Shown here in pieces: positions 47,857 through 58,601 of a stretch of DNA of 64,000 nucleotides. Source of the DNA: Aspidiotus rigidus (lineage: Eukaryota > Arthropoda > Insecta > Hemiptera > Diaspididae); NCBI GenBank assembly GCA_035079385.1, contig JAVHKY010000024.1, positions 8,618,001 to 8,682,000 on the forward strand, in the 5' to 3' direction. The translations under genes were made by a program, and so were the position numbers. Below the pieces are notes generated by a model, which had not been told where the DNA came from, searched no databases, and worked only from the letters and a program-made list of their open reading frames with translations. Positions within the stretch are counted from its first letter, which is position 1, and each line of letters begins with the position of its first letter.

Positions 47857-48740
47857 TTAAAAGCGGAAGTTATGTTCACATAGGTCATCTTGCAAGAAGA
47901 ATGAATGTTGAGCGCGTTTTCTACGTATTAGGCAATTGAAACTTCAGAAACTTTGTGAAAAATGAAATATTCGCCTACTTAAATGAACTTTCTAAGCTAA
48001 TGGTTGGACTTAGGCTAACAATAAAACAGTCTATCGTGTAGGAAATTTCACCAGCAACATTTTTTGCATAACAAAATTGTTCTCTAGGCCTAACAGAACT
48101 CGAGATATTGACAAAAAATTGATTTTAGGGGGCATGAACGTGCCACAGCTCCGCGAGCCGTTCAGTGAGGGGTCTAAACTTTTAGTATTATTTCTGACAC
48201 CAAACCAGAGACATATCCGTCAAAAGTAGAACTTGCAGCCGTATTGCACAGACGATGTCTTTATCGACTGGACTAGGTGACAGTTTCGTCTACCACTTAG
48301 ATACATAGTAATAATTACAATACGTGATACAATTATGATTAGGTATACGAATATGATCTAGCAGTGGTGGCGAAAGTACGGCCTGCGGGCCAAATCTAGG
48401 GCGCAGAATGATTCTACGGGCCGCCGACACGTAATAAGAGAAAAAAAAAAAAAATCGAAATAGCATAAAACTCGATGATAAAGTACTGAAAATACGTAAA
48501 AAGATCATGAAAAGTTTGTAAATGAATTTTTTTTGGGGGTCCTACAATTTTTTTCATCGCATCCGGCCCTCGTCTTGAAAAGTTTTGTCACCACACGTCT
48601 TACAAGTGCGTCACTCCAAGGTTTACATCTTTTGATCGTGCTTAGCTTGTATTTAGGAATAATATTTGCATGCATTCTATTATTTACATTCAACTGTGTC
48701 ATCATTTGATGTAAGTTGGATGGTTTCTTCGAAGCTACGC

Positions 48741-48967
48741 GATATCATTAATAGCGTGGAAATAAATTACGATCACGTGACGTAAGAAAAAGTTTTTCAT
48801 TGGAAAAAATTTATCTCAAAATGCACTACGCGTGTTTCGATTGTGCGGCATGTGCCGCACAATCGGTACGAAACACGTGTAGTGCATTTTGAGATTAATT
48901 TTTTCCATTGAAAAATTTTCTCTTACATCACGTGATCGTAATTTATTTCTACGCTATCACTTGATGT
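48741..48967. repeat. Palindrome, about 225 bp
   Basis: AAATAAATTACGATCACGTG on the left pairs with CACGTGATCGTAATTTATTT on the right. Pairing continues through AAAATGCACTACGCGTGTTT to a tight loop at TGCGGCATGTGCCGCA (48842-48857). It has no coding capacity and could form a nearly complete hairpin. Confidence 0.85.
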
Positions 48968-49710
48968 CACAAAAAGGGTTGTTAAACCGGTGAAATCGTT
49001 TACAATATTGTAAACGGCGTGGCACTCTGCGAATCAAGTTACTGTCCGAGTATATTTGTGAACGATTAGTTGGCGGTTGGCGTACAGGGTCCGCGTATGC
49101 TATTTGCAACAACAACGCGTGCTTGCGAATGACCAACGAGTACGAAAACGCATTTTTAACAGCCGCCAACTTCAGCTGAGTACAGATGACGTAGAGCATA
49201 CAAATCAGTTACTTCACTATTAGTGTGATTACAAAATATTTCCATCTGAGAAATTCATGTAATTTGAATAAAATGAATTTCCAGAATTAAAACTTACAAC
49301 GTATAATTTGACGATGGAATTCTATCCGTAAACTTGATATTCAGCATACTAACACCCATAAACTCTACAAAACCACGCACCCACGACCACAATCTTAAAT
49401 TAAGATCTCAATCTAGACAGACTCTTGAATTACCAGAGACATAAATATTCATGTCAATTTTATTTGGAAAGGCCCTATATGCGTACACAAGAAATCTATT
49501 TTTCTAAAATAAAGGATAGATAAGCCATAAGTCAACACTTACAATAGTCAACCATGACAGAATCAAGGTACCCGTCCGTAAACTGCAGCCGCAACAACAA
49601 GCGTTAACTTTTAAAAAAAAGCTCATGATTACGTTCACGACAAAATGGAACTCGAAATATTAAATCGAATCGATATTATTTTTCTTCAGTTTTCACTAGG
49701 TATAATGAGA

Positions 49711-49761
49711 ATGAACAAACTGCAAAAAGCTCTAAAATCGATCACGGCGCCAAAGATGGAG
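49711..49761 (+). pseudogene. Basic exon, unit III copy, early stop
   Basis: It starts LQKALKSITAPKME like the other two copies and reaches a TGA after 17 codons. The upstream conserved region is still recognisable. Confidence 0.5.
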
Positions 49762-50785
49762 TGACTGAAGTACGTTAAGATGAACGTGAAATGCGTGACT
49801 GGACTGATCTGACATTACCGACGTTGGAATAAACGAGCAAGTCTTTCCTCGTGACATTGAATTTGCACGAGGCAGAAAGGGGTAAGTCAGACCGCGGTGG
49901 CGCCACGATCATGTAATATTATCAAGCGGGCCGACCACCAGCTCAGTAAAGTTGTATACAAGTTACAGAAGACGTTTTGGTAGCGGCTTTGCTTCATCCG
50001 TCATCCCTTATCGAACTTATTTTATAATAATTTCTATTCGTTCTTTTTACGGCAAATTGATTTCTTCTGAAAAATCAGAAATCGTTTACTCTTCAATATA
50101 TTTTTCTGCACCGCCAATGAAAACTTGACGCCCTTTATACAGTAAAATATCGTACTCAACTTGTGAAAACAAGCGGTAAATGTCTACTCGTGCGATTTAC
50201 TTCACCCGGCTTCGCCTCGTTCAGCAAAATTTGCACTCGAAAGTCATTTATCGCTTTTATTTCACCCGTTGCGTAATATAATATTACGTTGACTTTTTCA
50301 TAAACCCATTGTACAACTATAGATATCCCAATTACTCGACGTCTACCGATTGGCGTTTTTTTTTTTTTAGAATACCTACCACCGAATAAAACGGAATTAA
50401 GTTATTATTAGAGCAAGGATTCCTCAGCATTTATAACTTAGAGAGAGGGGGAAAAAAACTTTATTGTTGTTGTATTGCCAGCGGACAGATTTTAAGGGGA
50501 GTATCCGCAAAAAATAGAAAAATGTTCGTTCTTCAAATGAAGTCCTCTTTACTTTTCCTTTAAGCCGCACCGTATCTGTAATACTTCAAACGGTACCCTT
50601 TTCCTCACCGCGATTCATACCTAATTTACCCGATACAATTTAGCCAAAAAATAGCTAAAACTCCAAATATTATACGTGCATTCTATTACTGTATATTTAA
50701 ACTATAGATATAAGAGTAAAATGAATTATCTAGCAAATTCGAAGAAAAAAAAAAAAAAAAAAAAAACAATCAATTCTACATCGAG

Positions 50786-51223
50786 TATCGAATCTATCTA
50801 CTAAATGAAGGTTTTTTTGCACTCAGGCACGTAACGAAGAGCAAAATTTAGTTTCAGAGGAATGAACACTATTTAATTAAAATAAAATGGTAAATTTTAG
50901 ACACGAAACAGAAAATAGTAAAAAATTAAATTGGTAAATTTGGAAAACAAGAACGACGTGAAAACCGAAAGATTCAAAATTTTACTCATTTTACTCATTT
51001 TTCGGTTTTCGTGTCCTTCTTGTTTTCCAAATTTGCCATTTTATTTAATTTTTTACTATTTTCTGTTTCGTGACTAAAATTTACCATTTTATTCTAATTA
51101 AATAGTGTTCATTCCTCTGAAACTAAATTTTGCTCTTCGTTACGTGTCTATGTGCAAAAAACCTTCATTTAATACGATGGCTCGTACCTTCGAGGACTCA
51201 ATTCTTCTTATCGAATCTATCTA
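50786..51223. repeat. Long palindrome with 15-bp direct repeats
   Basis: The arms run from 50804 (AATGAAGGTTTTTTTGC) to 51169 (its complement) and pair over most of their length around a centre near 50990. TATCGAATCTATCTA occurs exactly on both sides (50786-50800 and 51209-51223), as a target duplication would. The interior arms include TAGTTTCAGAGGAATGAACA. No gene is present. Confidence 0.75.
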
Positions 51224-54129
51224 TTTGCGTAAAATGGCGTGACAATGAATTATACTCAATAGCAAATTGAAAGAACTTGATCGCCTTTTGCACCACATAT
51301 CTAATTTACCTGAGACAATTGAGTTAAAAAATAGCTAAAGCCTAATATTATAATAGTAACAATCTTTTCTTTGCACTTCATACCTCATTTTATCCGATAC
51401 AATTTAGCGCTTCGCAAATCGAAGGATAATTAATTTGGCAAAAAGTTCTAATGACGTCACAATGTCCACATAATGAAGAAGAGCCAATAGGCAAAATAGA
51501 AAATGGTAGGTAGTCACCAAAACATGATGATCCCTTGTCAGTGTCAACTCTTTGAATCAAAAATCACTTCAATTGTAAGAAGTAAAAGACAATCTACAAT
51601 ACTTTTTCGCAAGCTGATGACCCATAGAGCAGCCAAATAGCTCATAAATAAAAAAATTAAAAAAAAGAAGGAAAGCAAATGAAATATTTGCAAAATGGAA
51701 TTGAGTAAAACAGGTTGTTGTGGGAGTTGGAAACTGTGTTGATTACACAGGACAGAGGATACGACTGAGATTACATTGTAGGAAGTATTTTGATTTTGAA
51801 GAGTAGGACAGGAGTGAAGCTTCCAATCAGATTTCTATGATTCGACCAAAAGAAGTTGAATTGAAGGTTGTAATAAAACACAACGACGTCTTTCATAAAG
51901 TTAAATAAGGAATTCACACATCTTTTTCTATGGGACAGATTGGTGATATTGAGAATTGAATTCAAAATTGGAGGAGTTTCAAAAAGAGGAGTTAAATTTG
52001 ATAAAATTTCGAAAATTGAGCTAACTATAGCAGGAGGGACTCGGAAAAATTGAGACTTTCGAGCTCTATATGATAGATAAGGGATAGGAAAAATTTTTAA
52101 TATCAAAGGAGTCAGATTTGAAAACATTTTCAATATCGGGAATCGTGCTGTATATATGACAGGAGAGGAACTTGGAAAAAATTGAACCATTAGAGGAATT
52201 GAAATTGAAAACGCATTTTGTACATCGATCTATGCAATTATGACAAGTGGATAACTTAAAAAAATTTCAACTTTCAAGCTATATTTTTTGAGAAAGGAAC
52301 ATGGAAGAATTTCAACTTCCAAGATATATATGACAGGAAGGGGACTTGGAAAAATATCAACCATCGTTCTATGTAGATGGCGAGACTCCAAAATTTCCCT
52401 CCCCTCATGGAATAGGTTTCCTATTGAACCTCGATTTAGGTTAGGTAGTTGGCATCATAAAAAACTGGAGATGCTCTTAACATCATCAGGATTTAACAGA
52501 AGAATCCCTAAAGAATAGTGAATTACAAAATTCAGGACTTGACGTAAAGAATAACTGTTAGTTGGAAATGGGTGGACTCGAAGGAATAAATTGAGGGCCT
52601 TGAGAAATTTTATTCTAGTTAAGGTAAATGAAGGAAGGGATTTTCAAAGTCTCAACTAAATCAACTCGAGAATAGGAGGAGTTATATTATTTGCATACGT
52701 AAAAAAGAGAGGTCAAAGAAATAATCATCGCTGAAAATTGGAATGACTGTAGTAACAAATTATACTGTCAACATATAATACACACAAGATTTCAAAAAAA
52801 ATCTTATGTAGAAAAAAACTGAAACAGGAAAAGGAAAATGAATGAACTAATCTTAGAATCGAAACGTTTTTCTTCCATTAATTTGTAGATTAGAAATCAA
52901 TTATCATCATATCGATAATTGGAGGAGATGGATGCAGAGGACTGAAAAAGAAGAATAGGAAGAGAGGGAAAAATGGATGAGTGTGATACTGACGAAGAGA
53001 ACAATTCGGATGACTCAGGAAACGATAAAGAAAGAAAGAAAAAAAAAAAAGGTTGTATGGAAGAACAAGTAAAGAATGAAAGAGTGTAAAATTGGATGAA
53101 ATTAAGAAAGAAGAAAAGCTTGAAAAGAAAATTAAGCAGATTGAAATGAACTATGAGATGAAAAGATACAAAGAAAATAGTGTATCTAACTAAGAAATAC
53201 CAAATAATCTTAAACCCCAGAGTTACTCCCTTTGTTTCATGTACCTACCTTACCCAAAACCCTAAATAACAGAATTAAAAGTTGCTATGAGCTTTGTATT
53301 TGCATAAAAATTTTGAATACAGGTCCAAGAAAAAGTTATCTGGAGAATTTCTACTTTTCTACTTTTTTTTTTTTTCAATATCCAGAGTAGAAATATCTAG
53401 ATAATTTACCGAGATTTTTAAAAATTATTCCTGTTTATAGGTATGATTTCTACAGAAATTTTCTTCACCAATAATTTATTGACAATTTCTTACTTCTGTT
53501 TAGTTATAAGTGATAAGCGATATAAAAAAATATTTGAAAATTTAAAGATGACACAAATATCAAAAAATGCATAAGATTAAATGGAAAAAAAAAAAAACAT
53601 ATTCGAATTCTGAAACAAGAGAAATGTCTAAAAATAAAAATACGTGACAATGAGAAAGGCGCACCGTGGTGGAGAAAATAAAGAAGAAAAAAAAAAAGAT
53701 TGTTTAGAAGAAAGAGAGCGAAAAAATGAAAAATTGAAAGAAATAGAAAAGTTGATACAAGATTTAGATGAAAAGAGGAAATATTTGAAGAGGAAAAAGA
53801 CAGATTAAATGACGAATTGAAAATGTATTAAACTTAGGCCTACTTTTATATTTTTGGAAAAATATGTAAATATTACGTGATGTACGAGACATCATTATTT
53901 ATAGATTAAATAAAAAGAAATAGAAAGAAGAAATTCAATGAGAAAGATTAATAACTTCTACTCGAAACATTCAGTGAAAAGAAAGAACATAGGCGCACCG
54001 CACCATCTTGCTAGTTTGAGATAAAATTGGTTATTTGTAGAGCTAGAATTCCTCGGCATTTATAACTTTGCTCTAAGATGAGGTAGAGGAGTGCGTATAA
54101 GAAATGAGCACAAAATAGGCTCCTAGAAG
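51224..54129. other. A-rich DNA with two lysine-rich short ORFs, no firm gene
   Basis: Minisatellite units of the 45-bp type occur near 52030-52390. At 52973-53088 an ATG opens DECDTDEENNSDDSGNDKER followed by a lysine run. At 53687-53808 a similar stretch reads DCLEERERKNEKLKEIEKLI, coiled-coil-like. They could be remains of a LINE ORF1, or chance products of A-rich DNA. Nothing else is recognised. Confidence 0.35.
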
Positions 54130-54213
54130 TCAGTGGTTAAAAGAATTACCACGGTCCGATATGTTACGGCTCGATATAATTACAGAATACTCAAAGAGTA
54201 ATCGAAAAGACTG

Positions 54214-55106
54214 ATTGCAATGACCGCAGATAAACAGAAGAAGATGCGAGATCTATGAGTACAATGACAGCAAAGTTGGAAGGCTAACTCACACACTCAT
54301 ACCAGATCTGAAACTCACCTACAAAAACAGAGATTGGTACGTCAACTACTATATCACACAAGCTTTAACGGGTCACGGCTTTTTTGCAACTTACCTACAT
54401 AAATACAAGAAGATAAATACCTCAAATTGTATAGAGTGTAAGGAGGAGGACGGTTCTCCTTTACACTCTTTACTAACATGCAAAAATTTTCTCAACTTGC
54501 GAAAAAAACATAAAATACTTGATCTCAACAACCTCCGATTTCACTTTGATAATTTCGATGAAAACCTCAGTTTCTTAAATGAACTTATGAGACATAAAAT
54601 TGATTGATGACTTACAGTATAGCCTTTCAACACACGCGAGTGGCAGAATTAAGAATGAAGACTCCTGCTTTCACACTCATCTTATTCTCTCTTATTCCAT
54701 TCCATTCAATTTCTCATTTCCTTCTGCCTATTTCTCTCATTCATTTATATCTTTATTTTCTTTTTGCTGTTTTTAGTTACCTATTCATTTTATTTTATTT
54801 TATTTTATTTCATCTTATCGTATTATTTTGATTTTTTATTATTTCCTGCTTGAAAATAATGATTATTATAATTATTATTATTATTTTGATTCATTTTTTC
54901 CACGTCTTTGTTTTCTTTCATTATTATTTCATCACTTTTATTTTAATTTAATTTCTACTGCGAGTATTTTGGTCTGTACATTTCTTTTATTCGAATATTT
55001 TACTTTGACGCTGGGACTGGCATAACACCGAGAAGCCATAAGCAAAGGTGTGCCATTTCTTCTCAGCGTCATCATTAACATGTAATGTTTAAAAAAAAAA
55101 AAAAAA
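54214..55106 (+). mobile_element. LINE 3' end nested in left arm of PLE-4
   Basis: An open frame ending at 54607 reads GRLTHTLIPDLKLTYKNRDW, YYITQALTGHGFFATYLHKY and CIECKEEDGSPLHSLLTC. The TGHG block and the C-x2-C...H...C zinc knuckle are the usual end of R1/jockey-type ORF2. The 3' UTR contains a strong stem-loop (about 55008-55072: GACGCTGGGA pairing with TCTCAGCGTC). It ends in a 16-base A run (55091-55106). Nearly 110 codons are undamaged, so the insertion may be recent. The 5' part of the element is missing. Confidence 0.8.
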
Positions 55107-55289
55107 ACAGATGTGTAAGTATCGTAAAACAGAATACCAACGAGATCAAGATTGAACGAACGAGCCTTCGCGAGGTGACTCAAGCTTGTAGACCAATTCA
55201 ACTAAACCTTCGTCGGGAAAATACACACCTTCCCTCGTATAAACAATTACGCAGGTGAGATGATAAATAATCTGAGGAGGAGGATCAGG

Positions 55290-57007
55290 GACCAGAAGTT
55301 AATCCTTATACTAAAGCTGACACGGGTAACGCGATCGTAGTCTTGGAGAAATCCTCCTACGTATCCAAGGTTCAGGAAGTTCTCACTCAATGCGGAGCTA
55401 TCGAAAATAGCTCTTTTAACTTTCCTAACTACGTCAAAGAGGTTAGAAAAGTTGTGAACAGGAGTGAGTTTATCATAAAAAGTTCTTCGCTCAAGAAAGC
55501 CCTGCTCGTACCTAACCTCGTTCCCCCCTCCTCTACGGGCTGTCTAAAGTGCACAAGAGGAGTACTCCTATGCGGCCTGTGGTGTCCTTTGTCTCCTCCC
55601 CTGCCTATATTCTGGCAAAGTTTTGGATCGTTGGTTCAAATTTCGAATCGAGTATAAGTCCCCTTACTCCGTTAAAAATTCGGTTTCTCTGGCCGAGAGG
55701 CTCAAAAATGATACTCTGCCTCCGGGTACAAGCCTCTGCTCATGTGATGTAGTCGGCCTTTTTCCAAATATACCAAGGGCCCATACTATGCAGTATATGG
55801 TCGATCTACTTGTCAAGTTCAATACTCCTCATAACGAGTCACAAGGATTTTTTAACCTTCTCAATGTGTGCTGGTCACCTAACTTCTGTAAGTTTAATGG
55901 GAAGTTATACGAGTTCCCTGAGAAGGTAGGCATCCCCATCGGCTCTCCTTTGGGCTCTCTCGTTTCAGAGATACTCATATCCAGATATGGGGTTGACTTG
56001 TTTTCCTCGGGCCAAGTGCTACTGAGTCACATCCATTACTGGCACCGATATATTATGTGCGTGGACCGGTCCTCAAGAACTCCTTGGTGAGTTTCGTAAA
56101 CATCTGAATAAAATGTATCCCGCCATAAAATTCATTATAGAAATGGGAGGTTCTTCCATAAACTTTCTGGATCTCACTATCTCTGATAGAGATGGGGACC
56201 ATGAATTTGCGATATTCAGGAAGGATACTTCGACCGATACAGTTGTCCACGGATCGTCCTTCTGTCCATTTTCTCATAAGATCGCTGCCTTCAATAGTTA
56301 TATCCATCGACTGACTAGCATTCCGCTAAGTCAACCAGCTTTCCAAAAGGAGCTGGCGACCATTAAGCACTTGGCCGCTGCGAATGAGGTCAACTTGGAC
56401 ATTGACCGTATGGTCCGTAAAAAACTTACAAGGAAGGGCCTTGATTCTACCACTTCCCTCCCCCGCGATCTGAGTGGTAATAATAATAAGAGATTACGTT
56501 GGATCAGGCTCCCGTTTTTGGGTGAGTTTTCATCCAAGCTGACTCGTGTCCTCCGCCCCTTTGGCTTCAGGCCTGCTTTTTATAACCTCACTACTGTGAA
56601 GGGTTTGTTTGTTAGGCTAAAGGACCCCATCCCGCGGGGGGAGAGGAGCGGGGTGTACAAATTGGAGTGCAAGGATTGTAACGGCGTATACATAGGCGAG
56701 ACGGGTCGCCAGCTTGGAATTCGAGTAGAGGAGCACCTTAAGGCCTGGAAGAAAGGTAATTTGGGTGATTCGGCCTTTGCGGACCACCTTGTCTCCAGTG
56801 GTCATAGTTTCAAGGAAGGTTCGGCTACCCTTCTCCACCAAGGAGAATTCTTACTTCAAGCGCGTTGCGTTGGAAAATATCGAAATAGTGCGTCATCTGA
56901 ACCGTGACGATGTTACCGTACTCAACAGGTATTTTCTCGACGAAGGTTTAGATGAATTGGTCTACGAGCTCGAGTCACCTAGCGAAGGCTCGCTCGTTCA
57001 ATCTTGA
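55290..57007 (+). pseudogene. PLE-4 reverse transcriptase and GIY-YIG endonuclease
   Basis: It is the longest PLE reading frame set in the window. The N-terminal block TKADTGNAIVVLEKSSYV is followed by SKVHKRSTPMRPVVSFVSSP, CSCDVVGLFPNIPRA and GIPIGSPLGSLVSEILISRY. At motif C about 11 nt are lost, so RYVDDVLC has become RYIMCVDR and the catalytic pair of aspartates is gone. INFLDLTIS and the long linker follow in 56113-56907, then GVYIGETGRQLGIRVEEH of the endonuclease. The C-terminus (YFLDEGLDELVYELESPSEG) is in another frame to 57007. At least four frame changes are needed, so it is dead. Confidence 0.9.
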
Positions 57008-57084
57008 TCTCGTTGGTATTCTGTTTTACGAGTCGCGTTTTTTCGATTACCTTTGAGTATTCTATAATCAGTGGTTAAAAATTT

Positions 57085-57160
57085 ATATTGCCGAAAAATA
57101 CCAGAACTAGGGTAAATGCCGAACAATTGTCGAAACGTCCAAGTTGAGCTTCTGGTCCGA
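57085..57160 (+). ncRNA. Hammerhead-ribozyme-like motif
   Basis: ACAATTGTCGAAACGTC carries the GAAAC and GTC elements seen in PLE-associated hammerheads, and ACCAGAA and TTCTGGT on the two sides can form the enclosing stem I. The CTGANGA box is not recognisable, so this copy is at best a decayed motif. It lies just outside the PLE-4 target duplication. Confidence 0.25.
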
Positions 57161-58601
57161 AATTATATATTAAAAATTACAAAAAATCCATTAGAAATCA
57201 CAAAATTACGTACATACAAATAAACTTGATTATCTGAAAGATAAAATGAAGGCAAAGCGACGTATGCAGGACGCCGCATATGACTGAAGTTACTAGGAAA
57301 CGCATCAACGTGGAATTCCAGATAAGTAAGTCACAATTGCGATAATGTGAATGAGTTTATCTCACAAACTTCCCAACACGTGTTTTCATCGGATAATTTA
57401 GTCGATGACTCGATGAATGTCTGCGGAACTGTTCGGTAACTTGTGGATGGAATGAAATGCCTGCTGGAAATAAATTAGCCTCATGAAGAAATCTTTTTTA
57501 AAATGACATTCTCTTTTTCGCGCCATAACAGTAATCATTTTCTCAACCTATGTTTAAAAAGTCATAAATGAGCTTTTTTTTTTTTTAGGAAGTTGGTATG
57601 GAAAAGATTTCCACCTTTCCGAGGGGGCAGATTTACTTCACGAACTTGAAAAAATGTTGACTTCCGAGCAACATAAACAGGGTGGGAAGACTTAGAAAAA
57701 TTTCGACTCTCGAGCTTCTTATTTTGGAGTAACCATCTTAATTTAGTCGATTTGTTTCACTGATCAGAAAAAATCGAATCGATGTTCAATTTTGGAAACA
57801 TGAAATTTTTCATCTTTATACCTACCTAGTAAATAATAGCGAGAATCTGCTGAGTAAGACATTACGTTTTTTCTTTTCTTCACACTTGTACCTATTCCAA
57901 GTATAAATTCTTTTGTTCTCTAGTTATGACACACAGTGCTTGAATTTTTTTCTAAATTTACAAAATTATTTGGTGAACATGGCTTACTAGAAGCACTTTG
58001 GGTTAAAGATAATTTATAACAATCAGCTGATTGTCTCGATAGAGCGGTGTAGCATTTACGCCCAAAATTAACAATTTTCACCCAAATCAGCTACAACTCG
58101 GCGACTAATAGACATGAGTTTTTTTTTTCTCTTTCTTTTTCCTTCGAACTAATCCCTTGGGAATGATTTTCTCACAGTAAAAATCCAAGTACTCCCCTAG
58201 ATCATTTCACGGCGAACTCATGTTTGTTCCAGTTTTCTCAACTAAATTAAATGATAACATTATCGAGACAACAAATCGAATAGAACATTTTATAATTGAA
58301 AATCGATAAATGAAATTACATATTACAACAAATCCAAGGCTGGTAACCAGATCACTATATCTAAACGCAAATGATAGATAGGAGTTACATCGTTGAAACT
58401 CAAATAATAACTTTGAATACGGAGACATCTTAGGAACAGAGATGAGTATACAACATCCATTCTTCTCTCACTGGCACCAGTTTGAAAAATTTATCACTCT
58501 CATTACATTGCATTGGTGGTAACTTAAATAACAAACAATGAAATACCACTACTCAGGGAACAATTGCCAATTTCCATTTACTGGATACATTACCTAATTC
58601 A

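Larger units (their letters stand above)
45080..48275. mobile_element. Foldback element with about 350-bp inverted arms
   Basis: The left arm (about 45080-45438) and right arm (about 47902-48275) are inverted copies sharing CTCAACATTCATTC at the inner edge, TTTAGACCCCTCACTG in the middle and TGCAAGTT..TACTTTTGACGG further out. Between them lie a PIN-like gene fragment and two copies of repeat F. Target duplications were not found, so it may instead be an inverted duplication. Confidence 0.65.
27285..49390 (+). repeat. Tandem unit II
   Basis: This is the second copy of the unit described at 7560. It is interrupted by large blocks absent from unit I: 28408-31230, about 32800-35619 (in part), the Merlin element at 36054-37508 and 44520-49390. 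It carries the intact basic exon, membrane gene B and the uninterrupted cysteine-rich exon. Confidence 0.7.
54143..57067 (+). mobile_element. Penelope-like element PLE-4 with inverted ends
   Basis: The target duplication TCAGTGGTTAAAA is exact (54130-54142 and 57068-57080). Inverted arms begin at 54180 (TTACAGAATACTCAAAG) and end at 57067 (CTTTGAGTATTCTATAA), and resume at 55107-55222 against 56932-57037. The left arm is split by LINE sequence (54214-55106). A 37-nt tail (54143-54179) is present on the left only, the mirror image of PLE-2 and PLE-3. Confidence 0.85.
49390..58560 (+). repeat. Tandem unit III, partial and split
   Basis: The basic-exon block is at 49390-49945. The following block resumes at 57664 (AACATAAACAGGGTGGGA, compare 8395) and runs to 58560. 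The two are adjacent in unit I at about 8390, so some 7.7 kb (49946-57663) is inserted or otherwise foreign in unit III. The unit ends next to the carrier gene at 58602. Confidence 0.65.

Noticed and set aside
48362..48600. CAGTGGTGGCGAAAGTACGG start and a weak complement near 48590, like a hAT MITE
   Set aside because: The right end does not finish in a matching terminus and no 8-bp duplication was found, in contrast to 44696-44849.
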